A DNA stretch of 24,780 nt from a virus: the IMG/VR virus record IMGVR_UViG_3300034072_002252, positions 1-24,780 of that record. One strand, written 5' to 3'. The notes below the pieces were generated by a model, which worked only from the letters and a program-made list of their open reading frames with translations, ran no database searches and was not told where the DNA came from. Below are positions 7,339 through 15,502 of the stretch, piece after piece. The position numbers and the translations under genes are program-made. How positions within the stretch are numbered: the stretch's first letter is position 1; each line of letters starts with the position of its first letter.

Positions 7339-10300
7339 GCTTGCCTCCGGCTTTCAAACATCATCGCTTGTGTGCGCTGCATGTCGTCTTGTAGCGCTGA
7401 CATCTGCCGTGCCTGTAATTCACTGGCATGGCGTTGCTCTGCTAATTGCTGCTGCAGCAAATCAGACACCACAGACTCTGCAGCAGCCGTTGTGGCGGCA
7501 GATGCCGCTGCAGGCGCGGCCACATTGACAGTCACATTCACCACTGGCGGGGGCATATTGCCAATCGCCACTGCGATTTCACTCATGCCGGCACGTAACG
7601 ACATCGCCGCATCGAGCTGCTGTTGTGCAATGGCAAGTTGCGCGTCGCGCTGGGCGGCAGCTTGGGATTCGAGCTGGTCTAACATCGTCTGTAGTTCGGT
7701 CAGCTCAGCGATAGCACCTTCTTGCAGTTCCAGCTGACGTGCCTGGTATGCAGCCAGTTCTGCTTTGGCCAGAGCCTCCGCAGCAGCTTTTTCTTCAGCG
7801 GCCTTTTTCTCCAGGTCATCAAGGAGCAGCTGCAGCTCTTCCAGTTCTTTGATGGATTGTTGCTGCAGCAAGCTGTCGGCCTGCTGATACTCCAGCACCG
7901 CACGTGGGACTGTCGCTTCCGCTGAATTCGCAAGGCCACCGAAACTGCGATATGCCTGCTGCACCTGGTTAAAAATGGCGGCGTATTCAGAACTGCCTGA
8001 TGCGTAGTAGTCCCGCGCTAACTCCAGATAGCTGTTTCCGACACCGGATAACTGTTGCATTGCATCCGCATCACCACTGCGGGCTTTGTTTAAAAGCTGG
8101 TTAAACTGCTTTTGCGCCTCAGTGAACTGGTCGCCCATCAGTGCCGGGTTGAGATCACTGAGCAGCAAACTATCGGCGGCGGCCAGCAGCTGTTTTGCTG
8201 CATCACGCAGCGCGTTGTGGGCAGCGACGTCCGCTTCGTAGCGGGCCTGCGCAGCAGATGCAAGCTCTGCATTTGCTGCAAGTTCAGCGTTGTAGCGGTC
8301 TACAATCGCTTGCTGCAAGGCTGATACGGTGTTGATTTGGTCAAGAACAGAGCCGGCGCCCAACTTACTGCGCAGGTCACTAATATTGCCCTTCTGATAA
8401 CCCACCTCATTCCAGCCGCTGCCCTGGCGGCGGATATCTAAAATCGCGGCGGAAATGGAGCTGCGCACGCCGGCCAGTGATGAGGTCAGTTCGCCCCAGC
8501 TGGCGTTCAGGCTATCAAGTGCCGCTTGTGCTTGTTGCATCAGCAAGTTATTCGCGCTGATGTCTGCCTGATAGCGGCTGACAATGGCACCCTGCAGGTT
8601 CTGAATGGCTTTGATTTGAGCCGTGATGTCGCCGGTACCGAGCTGACCGCGTAGCTGATTGACCTGGCCAGCCTGATAGGCGGATTCGTCCCAGCCATTC
8701 ATTTGGCGGCGGATATCCAAAATCGAATTGCCAATGCCGGCACTGGCAGCCTGGATACTATCGACCAGTTGCTTAAAGGTGTTGTTGATGTCGGCTGTTG
8801 CCTTTTCCAGCTCTGCGGCAATGAGAGCGGCCCGCTTACGGTCGTAGAGTTTTTCCAGCAGGCTGGTGTCTGCGCCCAGTTCCGCCGCTTCTTTGATTTG
8901 TGCGTCGTACCAGGCTTTTAAATCAAACAAGCTCTTTTGCAGGTCGGTCATATCGAGCTTGGCCAGCTCGTCACCGATGGATTTGTTAAAGCCAGCCAAC
9001 TCCCGCGCTTTACGTTCCTGCTGGTCATAGTACTGATCCATCGCCGGTACCAGCGCCATCAGTGCAGCAAACATACGCTGTCCGGCTTCGGTCGTTAAAT
9101 CCAGGCTATCGACCAGGTCTTTAAATCCGTCGCGGCTGGTTGGCATCGCGATACCGAGGCTTGCGAACTGTGCTGCGGCAGATTTGGTGATGGCAGCCAG
9201 CTGCTCTTGCTCGGAGTAAAACTCGGCAAAATATTCCGCTGTGGCACTTTGGAACTGTTCAATGCCGCCCATCAGTTCAATGATGGATTGGGCTACTTCC
9301 AGCTCAATTTCCTTCGTGACACCCGCGAACCGGTTTAACTGCAGGCCCAGATTATCGAGCGCCGAGTTAAACACGGCCTGTTCCTGGGCAACGCGGATCA
9401 AGGTGTCATACAAGCCTTCGCCGATTTTTTGAAATTCGGCAATACCTGGCACCAGGTACTGCACCATCAAATCGCCTTGCTGCGAGAACATGGCCTGCAG
9501 CTCTTTTTCGATCTCATCGCCCTTGAGGTCTTTAAACGACAGCGCCGGGAGGTTGATGACAAACGATTCCAGCGTTTTGTTGGTTTGCAGGCCCAGCAGG
9601 TTCACCGCTTCAGTGACCGACTCGCTCATGTGGGCAAAGATGCGGGCAAATTCAGCTCTGAGCGCATTATCAACGTCGCGGTATTCGGTGGACTCACTGG
9701 TGGATTTACTGAGACCAAACAGCTTTTTCTTGGTGGTTTTAATGACGTCGTAGACTGTCGCATTCATCAGACCAGAGCTGATAATGTCGCCCAGCTCCTG
9801 GGCCGCAAAGCTCAGGCCACTGTCGACCAGCTCAGTCTTTTTGCTGCCAAAGAGACCGCCAAGCAGTTTGTTGGTCAGGCCACCAACAAGGCCGCCGAGC
9901 AACTTGTCCGCCACAAGGCCAATGACGCCACCACCGACCACAGAGGCCAAACCGCTGCCGAGCTGCAGGTTGTATTCTTTGCCGAGTTCGCCTGGGTAAT
10001 TCGCTTCATTAAAGCGGCCATAACTGGCAACTAGGTTGACCGCCAAGTTTTTAATGCCGGCAGAGAGTTCGCGGATGCTGCCGTTGATTGCGCGCAGCTC
10101 TGCGTATTGGTCCAGTTCCAAATCTTCGATGCGGCCAAGGGCGTTGGCGATAGATTCAGATTTTGCGTCACTGTCGCCCATTACTGTGCCAGTGCCCTGA
10201 GTCTTCTGGCGGTCTTGCGCACTCACGCCACCACCAGCGCTGCCGCTAAAAATGCCGAGGCCGGCCATAATGGCTGCCATGGCTGCAATCCGGGCAAAGG

Positions 10301-12983
10301 CTGAATACGGGTCGCCACCACCTTGGTTACTGATGGCTGCCAGCGCATTGGCCGCCGCTTTCTTCAGTGCCAACGCCGTTTCAATAGCCGCAAAAGTAAC
10401 TTCCAATTTGTGCAGTACCTGACGGCCTTTGGATTGCTCGCTGAACATCTTGCTGGCAGCACCGGCTAAAGTGGCATAGTTCCCCATTTGCAACCGGGCT
10501 TGGTCTTCCAGCAGTTTGCGCTCTGTGCTGTCGGCTTTCTCCAGCGCTTTAGTGCGCTTTGCCGGGTCTACTTCTTTTTCGGCCTTTTTACGGGCTTCGC
10601 TCAAAGTGACAAACTTTTTGGTGAACTCGTCCTGCTGCTCAGCCATGCGGGCGAACTGGTCCGCCACAGAGCCAAAACTATCCACCAGGGCATTGCCGAC
10701 ACTGCTGCCGGCATCACCGATTTTGGTGAGGCCATCCAGCACTTCGTCATAACTGCCATCGGTCAAATACTTGCGAACATCCAACTGCTCATTCAACAGG
10801 CGCTGACGCTCAATTTCGGCATCGAGCTGTTTGATCACAGCCGGATCCGTGACTCTTAAATCGCGGATCAATTTCTGCAGCTGATACTCTTTTTCGCCTT
10901 TTACCAGGCGAATTTGCAGCAGGTCGTTTTCGGCTTTCAGTGCTTTAAGGGCGTCGCCCTGGGTTTTGGTCTGATTGATTTGCCGCTGCAGCGCCAGAGT
11001 GTCCTGCAGCAGTTTCAGCTGCTTCGGATCAGTGAGTTTTTGGCCGCTGATAGCCTTCTGCAGTTCGTATTCGGCTTCGCCCTGAGACAAACGAACCTGC
11101 TGCAGGCGTACTTCTTCTTTCAGGCCTGCCAGATATTTGTCATTGGCCGCCAACTGCTGTGAAGCTTCTGCAGTTTTGAAGAATTGTTTAATGGCAGCTT
11201 CGGCGTCTTTTGGCAGGGTTGTCGCTTCTTTAAACTGAGTTTTAAACAGTTCTAAATCAATACCGGACAAAGCGCGGCCACTGGCGTCTACAGCCTGCGC
11301 GTTGAGCATTTGGGCGTTGTAGAGTTTGAGTAGCTCGTCTGAGGCTTTGGCTGCACTTTCAGCAAATGGATCTGTGGCACCGGAAAAATCAAAGAACAAC
11401 TGGGCCAGTTTTTCACTGTCATCCATCAGCACTTTTTGTGTGGCCGATAATTCGGCCAGTTCGCGCTTCAAGTCGCCCATTTCCCGATATGCTTTTTGGG
11501 CCTTATTGCTGCCAGGCGAACCGTCGATGATCTTACGGTTCTCAGCCATCTTTTTAGTGATTTCGGCAATACGGTCGGCGTTAGTCGCCAGCTCTTTGGT
11601 GTTGCTGGCAACCGCTTTCTGGAGATTGTTTTTTGAAACTTCACCGTAAGCGCCAGACAGCTTGTTTAAGCGGTCAGTCAGCAGATCTGCTTTTTCAGCG
11701 CCTAAATCACTGTTCTGGGCAAATTCATAAATGGCAAATCCTGCCAGTACCGCCAGACCAATCGGACCGCCCAGTAAGGCCATCGCTCTGCTTGCGGCAG
11801 CACTGGCGACACCTAACGCCGTAATTTTTCCGGTTGCGACACCTGCAGCTGTTGAAACGCCCATCAATGCCGCCGTTTTTTGCAGCAAAGTTAAAGTAAG
11901 GCCTGCAGAAGTTGCACCGATCGCTTTAAGACCAATGTTGTAGCGTGACAAAAAGAGCAGCGCGCCCGCACCGCCGGCGATGGCCAGCAAAGTTGCAGAC
12001 GCGTTCTGCAGCTCAGACGCACTCATGCCATCCAATGTCTTTGAAATGGATACCAACACATCTGCCCAGGCCTGCGTCGCACCAGTGACCTCATCAACCC
12101 GGCTTAAGGCAGCGCTGAAGCTGTTGTCGAGCATGGTACCGGCGCGGCCAACACTGACAGGCATTTTGCCAAACTGCTTTTCAATCTCTGGTAACTGCAC
12201 CAGGATGGATTTGAGCACATCATCCGACAACAGCTTGCCTTCCAGCACCAGTTTGCGTAGATCGCCAAGGCCCAGCTCATTTTCAGATTTGCCAATATCA
12301 TCCATCCCTTTACCGATGCGGCTGGCCACTTCAGGGATGTTTTCCAGCAGTGAATTGAATTCCTCAGCTCGCAGCACACCGCCAGATAAGCCCTGACTTA
12401 ATTGCATCAAGCCCGCTTCTAAAGCCGAGGTACTGGATCCGCCAATCACGCCAAGCTTTTGCACGGCATCGGTAAAATCCAGCATTTGGGCATTGGTAGC
12501 TTTGAGGTCTTTACGGCTGGTCGACAGGCGCTGAAACAGTTCAACCGTAGGCGCTAGTGCAGCACCATTGCGCTGTGCAATGGCATACATCTCTGCGCTG
12601 ACAGTGTTGTAATCGTTGGTCTCAGCTGTTGCGGTACGGATGCGTTGCTGCAGGACATTAAAATCATCGGCCCGCTCAATAAGAGCTTTGACGCCCTGGA
12701 ATGATTGGAACGCCGCAAAAACGACAGCACTGGCTCCGGCCATGGCCAGCATCCGGTTGTGCATCGTATTGAGTTCTGCAGTCGCCCGGCCGGCTTCCTG
12801 GGTAAGCTTTTGACTGGCCATTGACGTCTGGCCGACACCCGCAGATGCCTGAGTACCCGACTGCCCCAAATCAGCCACTGCGTGTGAGGCATTGCGACTG
12901 GCCTGGGCGACGGTCGACAAGTCTTTTACGACCAGCTGACCGCCTTGAGTGGTCAGCTTGAGGGCGAGGACTAAGTCATTCAT
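7335..12983 (-). CDS. Tape measure protein
   Basis: This 1882-residue protein is the tail length ruler and is later ejected into the host envelope. The N-terminal 300 residues carry the tape measure domain (FQSFQGVKALIERADDFNVL, then SALEAGLMQLSQGLSGGVLR and EEFNSLLENIPEVASRIGKG). A long hydrophobic stretch follows at about 330-420 (for example PIGLAVLAGFAIYEF). A 61-residue helical repeat lies at about 630-735, a Gly/Leu-rich segment at about 1010-1050 (GGGVIGLVADKLLGGLVGGL), and a 93-residue repeat at about 1420-1610. Gln/Glu/Ala coiled coil closes the protein. At about 0.15 nm per residue the ruler would allow a tail of roughly 280 nm at most, if fully helical. The ATG at 12983 has only a weak upstream GGAA. 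The stop overlaps the next gene's start. Confidence 0.93.
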   Translation of the reverse strand: MNDLVLALKLTTQGGQLVVKDLSTVAQASRNASHAVADLGQSGTQASAGVGQTSMASQKLTQEAGRATAELNTMHNRMLAMAGASAVVFAAFQSFQGVKALIERADDFNVLQQRIRTATAETNDYNTVSAEMYAIAQRNGAALAPTVELFQRLSTSRKDLKATNAQMLDFTDAVQKLGVIGGSSTSALEAGLMQLSQGLSGGVLRAEEFNSLLENIPEVASRIGKGMDDIGKSENELGLGDLRKLVLEGKLLSDDVLKSILVQLPEIEKQFGKMPVSVGRAGTMLDNSFSAALSRVDEVTGATQAWADVLVSISKTLDGMSASELQNASATLLAIAGGAGALLFLSRYNIGLKAIGATSAGLTLTLLQKTAALMGVSTAAGVATGKITALGVASAAASRAMALLGGPIGLAVLAGFAIYEFAQNSDLGAEKADLLTDRLNKLSGAYGEVSKNNLQKAVASNTKELATNADRIAEITKKMAENRKIIDGSPGSNKAQKAYREMGDLKRELAELSATQKVLMDDSEKLAQLFFDFSGATDPFAESAAKASDELLKLYNAQMLNAQAVDASGRALSGIDLELFKTQFKEATTLPKDAEAAIKQFFKTAEASQQLAANDKYLAGLKEEVRLQQVRLSQGEAEYELQKAISGQKLTDPKQLKLLQDTLALQRQINQTKTQGDALKALKAENDLLQIRLVKGEKEYQLQKLIRDLRVTDPAVIKQLDAEIERQRLLNEQLDVRKYLTDGSYDEVLDGLTKIGDAGSSVGNALVDSFGSVADQFARMAEQQDEFTKKFVTLSEARKKAEKEVDPAKRTKALEKADSTERKLLEDQARLQMGNYATLAGAASKMFSEQSKGRQVLHKLEVTFAAIETALALKKAAANALAAISNQGGGDPYSAFARIAAMAAIMAGLGIFSGSAGGGVSAQDRQKTQGTGTVMGDSDAKSESIANALGRIEDLELDQYAELRAINGSIRELSAGIKNLAVNLVASYGRFNEANYPGELGKEYNLQLGSGLASVVGGGVIGLVADKLLGGLVGGLTNKLLGGLFGSKKTELVDSGLSFAAQELGDIISSGLMNATVYDVIKTTKKKLFGLSKSTSESTEYRDVDNALRAEFARIFAHMSESVTEAVNLLGLQTNKTLESFVINLPALSFKDLKGDEIEKELQAMFSQQGDLMVQYLVPGIAEFQKIGEGLYDTLIRVAQEQAVFNSALDNLGLQLNRFAGVTKEIELEVAQSIIELMGGIEQFQSATAEYFAEFYSEQEQLAAITKSAAAQFASLGIAMPTSRDGFKDLVDSLDLTTEAGQRMFAALMALVPAMDQYYDQQERKARELAGFNKSIGDELAKLDMTDLQKSLFDLKAWYDAQIKEAAELGADTSLLEKLYDRKRAALIAAELEKATADINNTFKQLVDSIQAASAGIGNSILDIRRQMNGWDESAYQAGQVNQLRGQLGTGDITAQIKAIQNLQGAIVSRYQADISANNLLMQQAQAALDSLNASWGELTSSLAGVRSSISAAILDIRRQGSGWNEVGYQKGNISDLRSKLGAGSVLDQINTVSALQQAIVDRYNAELAANAELASAAQARYEADVAAHNALRDAAKQLLAAADSLLLSDLNPALMGDQFTEAQKQFNQLLNKARSGDADAMQQLSGVGNSYLELARDYYASGSSEYAAIFNQVQQAYRSFGGLANSAEATVPRAVLEYQQADSLLQQQSIKELEELQLLLDDLEKKAAEEKAAAEALAKAELAAYQARQLELQEGAIAELTELQTMLDQLESQAAAQRDAQLAIAQQQLDAAMSLRAGMSEIAVAIGNMPPPVVNVTVNVAAPAAASAATTAAAESVVSDLLQQQLAEQRHASELQARQMSALQDDMQRTQAMMFESRRQA
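8400..8740 (-). repeat. Tandem 93-residue repeat inside the tape measure gene
   Basis: ILDIRRQ-x-x-GW followed by a Tyr-Gln, LR-x-x-LG and AIV-x-RY pattern occurs twice exactly 93 codons apart. The shared word GGCGGCGGATATC lies at 8426 and 8705. The copies have diverged at many positions, so the duplication is old. Confidence 0.7.
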
Positions 12984-12986
12984 ACT
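12958..12986 (+). promoter_or_regulatory. Candidate sigma-70 promoter for the plus-strand peptide
   Basis: TTGAGG (12958-12963) and CATACT (12981-12986) are spaced by exactly 17 bases, each matching the -35 or -10 consensus at 4 of 6 positions. Transcription would start near 12993, about 25 bases before the peptide ATG. The promoter lies across the first codons of the tape measure gene on the other strand. Confidence 0.35.
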
Positions 12987-13017
12987 GCGGGTTTATTCCA
13001 AGTTAAAAGGACGAAAC

Positions 13018-13104
13018 ATGAATTTTCTGATAGCTGTGGGGATCGTCATCGTGTTGCTGGTTGCTGGGCTGTGGGCCTTTATTTTTAAGAACCCGCCGCG
13101 CTAA
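13018..13104 (+). CDS. Small single-pass membrane peptide on the plus strand
   Basis: This is a 28-codon ORF, the only plus-strand gene I support. AAGGA lies 6 bases before its ATG. The product starts MNFLIAVGIVIVLLVAGLW and ends with a short basic tail (FKNPPR), so it is one hydrophobic helix and no more. It fills the gap between the GT stop (its TAA overlaps that stop) and the tape measure start, where the minus strand has no gene. A promoter-like sequence lies upstream at the right distance. The form resembles small membrane toxins or exclusion peptides, but no family is recognised. Chance ORFs of this size exist, so the call rests on the ribosome binding site, the promoter and the hydrophobic pattern together. 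Confidence 0.5.
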   Translation: MNFLIAVGIVIVLLVAGLWAFIFKNPPR

Positions 13105-13466
13105 TCCCTGTCCTGCCACACTTTGAGGGCTGCAGCTTCCATCACTTGCAGTCCTTCCCAAACCCAATCCTGCTCGTCCAAGGTCAATGCCGAAAACTCT
13201 GATATTTTTGCTGCCCGGACATCAACGGCCTGATAATTCAAGCCGGTCCGGGTACCGGCCATGCCGGCATAGTTCCATTGCGTAGCGCAGGCAAAAAACA
13301 AGCGGGCGACCAGTGCGTTGGCAGGTTGCAACTCCGGTAAACCAGTATCTTTTGCGACAACCTGTGCAATGACACTTTCCGGTGCACCCGCTTGGCGCAG
13401 GCGGTCAGCAACATCGTCTTTTTTGCTGACCGAGCCGGACGCCCACCACCTGGCTACGTCTTGGAG
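13101..13466 (-). CDS. GT extension of the tail assembly chaperone (made by -1 frameshift; DUF1799-like)
   Basis: This is the T part of the G/GT pair. After the slip at A AAA AAC the -1 frame reads LQDVARWWASGSVSKKDDVA and stays open for 121 residues, giving a 264-residue GT fusion with the G part. The C-terminal region (LFFACATQWNYAG, then LTLDEQDWVWEGLQVMEAAA) looks like the DUF1799 phage family. A TTG at 13331 could be called a separate start, but the open frame upstream and the slippery site make frameshift expression far more likely. In lambda-like tails the T part binds tail tube subunits and brings them to the tape measure. Confidence 0.8.
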   Translation of the reverse strand, partial: LQDVARWWASGSVSKKDDVADRLRQAGAPESVIAQVVAKDTGLPELQPANALVARLFFACATQWNYAGMAGTRTGLNYQAVDVRAAKISEFSALTLDEQDWVWEGLQVMEAAALKVWQDRD

Positions 13467-13894
13467 TTTTTTGTTAAAAGTTCACCACTGCGGGCAGCGC
13501 TATATACTTTTTCGATTGCGTCGCGAATCTCACGGACCTGCAGCAACTGGGTGATGTCTTCAGTGGAGATTTGCGCATCTGCACCTGAGTCAGTCATAAA
13601 TGGCCAGTCATGCTCTGGGTGTTTTTCAATGCCAATGACATAGCTTTGAGTTTGGCGAACGCTTTCTTCCAGCACTTCAGCCATGCTTGCTTCTGAGTCA
13701 CGCAATTCCTGAATGCGTCTTAAATTGGTGCGGGCTTCATCGGCTGGCACAGAGCGGAACAATACAACGACGTTCAGCGCGTCGTACTGGGCTTCGCCTT
13801 TGTCACTGACCTGGTCAGATGGCAGCATGATTTTGACCGGGGCGCGGAACTGGCGCTGTTGCAGGGCTTTCACTTGATAACGTTTTTGGCTCAT
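13454..13894 (-). CDS. Tail assembly chaperone G
   Basis: This 146-residue protein lies between tail tube and tape measure genes and carries a programmed frameshift site near its end, so it is the G-type chaperone that coats the tape measure during tail assembly. The sequence opens with a short basic strand (KRYQVKALQQRQFRAPVKI) and has long helical stretches (EARTNLRRIQELRDSEASMA). AGAGGT lies 4 bases before the ATG. The zero-frame product ends KNSKT at the TAG 9 bases beyond the slippery site. Confidence 0.82.
   Translation of the reverse strand: MSQKRYQVKALQQRQFRAPVKIMLPSDQVSDKGEAQYDALNVVVLFRSVPADEARTNLRRIQELRDSEASMAEVLEESVRQTQSYVIGIEKHPEHDWPFMTDSGADAQISTEDITQLLQVREIRDAIEKVYSAARSGELLTKNSKT
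13466..13472 (-). promoter_or_regulatory. -1 ribosomal frameshift site, A AAA AAC
   Basis: Read in the zero frame of the G gene the codons are ACA AAA AAC, which forms the canonical slippery heptamer A AAA AAC on the minus strand. A shift of -1 here avoids the TAG at 13454-13456 and enters an open frame that runs to 13101. Confidence 0.85.
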
Positions 13895-13974
13895 TTAAAC
13901 CTCTTTTAAATTGGATTGAATGGTGGATTAAGATTGGGACGTCCATGTCCTGCGTATTTACTAGAAGCGCGCCA

Positions 13975-14922
13975 TTACATCGTTTTAAAGGTGTAATCGC
14001 TGTTTTTGGTCAACGGTTTGATGTTCAGCTTTAAGTCCAGATAGAGCTTGCCGGCGTCTTTGCGGCGCGTCGCTGAGGACAACTGCAGGTTTGCAATATT
14101 CCAATTGATGATGTTGCCGACATCAGTATCTTTACCGCGCTGATACACCAGACTGCCTTGGTCGCCACGCTTGGCTTTGAGCCAGTAGTTGATGACGGTT
14201 GGATCTGGTTCAACAATCGAGATATCCACGGCACCGGCCCGAGATTCAAACGCGATCTCTTCCTGGTTGGTCACATGCATATGACCAAACACGTTGCCTG
14301 GCGTGATGCTGAGTGTTGCCATGCCCACATTGGCGCCAAATAGCGTCATGGTTTTGACCGTGTTGGCGGCTGTGTGCATGGGCACACTTAAGCCCGCCCA
14401 GGAGACCGCTGGCAGTGCACCGGCTGGCACCGGATCAACATCCAGACCCATGGCGGTAAATTCCCAGTAATCGAGGCCGCCGACTTTGCTGACAAATTTC
14501 GCGGTCAAACGTACACCAATCATTTTGTGTAAAACGCCGTTGTTGCCACCGACGTAGTAGCACAGCGTGCCGTGCTCAAAATTCTGGGTGATAGGGGCAT
14601 AGGTCACGCCGTCGGCAGCGATTGTTTCGCTGTTGCCTGCCAGGCGCATGAGCGTTGCATAGGGAACTGGCGTGTCTTTTTCACCGTCTGCAGCGCCACG
14701 GACGTAACACTTAAAGCTGATCTGCTGATAGCCCCCGGTGATTTTCTCAAACGGCGAGCCCGGAAAGCCCAACGCTTCCTGCAGCTGCTCTTTGGTAAAT
14801 TCCTGGCTGTAGTTGACGTCGTAAACCGCGATGGCATCGGCCCCGGTTAACGCCTGGTCTGTGCCATAAGCACCTGAATTTAACTTCAGCAGGATGAATT
14901 CTTCTTCTGCGCGTAAGGTCAT
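13975..14922 (-). CDS. Tail tube protein (siphophage, B3/D3112-like)
   Basis: This 315-residue protein is the likely major tail tube subunit. It begins EEEFILLKLNSGAYGTDQAL and has beta-rich sequence throughout, including GVRLTAKFVSKVGGLDYWEF and the repeated Gly/Thr turns typical of tube proteins. It stands between the connector genes and the G/GT chaperones, the usual place. There is no sheath gene before it, unlike Mu (gene L), so the tail is probably non-contractile. ATGA overlap couples it to the preceding small gene. An 80-base gap with no recognisable gene separates it from the chaperone gene. Confidence 0.8.
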   Translation of the reverse strand: MTLRAEEEFILLKLNSGAYGTDQALTGADAIAVYDVNYSQEFTKEQLQEALGFPGSPFEKITGGYQQISFKCYVRGAADGEKDTPVPYATLMRLAGNSETIAADGVTYAPITQNFEHGTLCYYVGGNNGVLHKMIGVRLTAKFVSKVGGLDYWEFTAMGLDVDPVPAGALPAVSWAGLSVPMHTAANTVKTMTLFGANVGMATLSITPGNVFGHMHVTNQEEIAFESRAGAVDISIVEPDPTVINYWLKAKRGDQGSLVYQRGKDTDVGNIINWNIANLQLSSATRRKDAGKLYLDLKLNIKPLTKNSDYTFKTM

Positions 14923-15062
14923 TGGTTTTCCTCACTTGTCTGACTTGTACCACTTGCTGGTGGCGCCGGTTGTTTCTTACTTTTGGCCTTTTCGTACTCT
15001 TCTTTGCTGACTTCTTTGTCTTGCAAGGTGTACCGGCGGCCCCCGGAATCTGTTGTTTTCAT
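14919..15062 (-). CDS. Small hydrophilic protein, Mu gp38-like position
   Basis: This is a 47-residue ORF with a strong ribosome binding site (AGGAG, 5 bases before the ATG at 15062). The in-frame ATG at 15113 would lie inside the upstream gene and has no such site. The product is almost entirely charged and polar, with KEVSKEEYEKAKSKKQ in the middle and a Pro/Ser/Thr tail. A short, highly charged protein holds this place in Mu-like phages, but I cannot assign a role. Its TGA overlaps the tail tube ATG by four bases (ATGA). Confidence 0.7.
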   Translation of the reverse strand: MKTTDSGGRRYTLQDKEVSKEEYEKAKSKKQPAPPASGTSQTSEENQ

Positions 15063-15064
15063 GG

Positions 15065-15502
15065 TTACTCCTGGTGCACCCGCACCATGGTTTTGAATCG
15101 GTACAGCATCCAAAGGGTGTTTTCTTTGATGCCGATAGGTTCTGCCCGCGTTATTTCGATGCGATCAGCATCAGGTGTTGGCGTTTGCCCCAGCAGACAT
15201 GCCGTGATGTCTTTTGTGGTCTGGTCCATTAACGCCGGGCCTTTTTCGCCTTTAGGGTCGTCCACCAGGCGTAGGCCAACCACCACACCAAATTCATACC
15301 GGCATTGCTGCAAGAGCGGTCCAAGGTCTTGCGACGCCTGCCCAAAGCCTGATGGCAACGGGATGACATAAGCCTCAATGGGCCGCTTGATGCCGTCTTT
15401 CATGGCACTGGCCACGCTAAACGCACTGCCGACCAATCCAAATGCCGATTTGCCATCCACCTTGTAGGCGCTTAACAACGCAGCAATGCTGGCAAGTAAC
15501 AT
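15065..15502 (-). CDS. Putative tail terminator, Mu gp37-like
   Basis: This 145-residue protein follows the gp36 homologue by a TGATG overlap. It has an alpha/beta look: a helical N-terminus (LLASIAALLSAYKVD), strands around EAYVIPLPSGF and CRYEFGVVVGLRL, and a final strand TLWMLYRFKTMVRV. This pattern and position fit the tail-terminator/gp37 type of protein that caps the tail tube before head joining. I do not see a diagnostic motif, so the role rests mainly on position and fold impression. Confidence 0.7.
   Translation of the reverse strand: MLLASIAALLSAYKVDGKSAFGLVGSAFSVASAMKDGIKRPIEAYVIPLPSGFGQASQDLGPLLQQCRYEFGVVVGLRLVDDPKGEKGPALMDQTTKDITACLLGQTPTPDADRIEITRAEPIGIKENTLWMLYRFKTMVRVHQE

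Noticed and set aside
7183-7737. 184-codon Cys/Ser/Ala-rich ORF on the plus strand
   Set aside because: Composition is typical of antisense reading of Ala/Gln-rich coding sequence. It spans the border of two well-supported minus-strand genes.
9429-10034. 201-codon ORF on the plus strand
   Set aside because: It lies wholly within the tape measure gene on the other strand, has no ribosome binding site of note and no recognisable domain. It is an opposite-strand shadow.
13101-13331. Separate 76-residue gene starting with TTG at 13331
   Set aside because: The same frame is open back to the slippery site in the G gene, so it is better read as the frameshifted GT extension.
13925-13955. Short GGAC/GTCC inverted repeat in the 80-base gap after the tail tube gene
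   Set aside because: The stem is only 4 bases with no T run, so it does not support a terminator call.
15063-15113. Longer reading of the 47-residue protein from an ATG at 15113
   Set aside because: It lies inside the gp37-like gene and lacks a ribosome binding site, while the ATG at 15062 has AGGAG 5 bases upstream.
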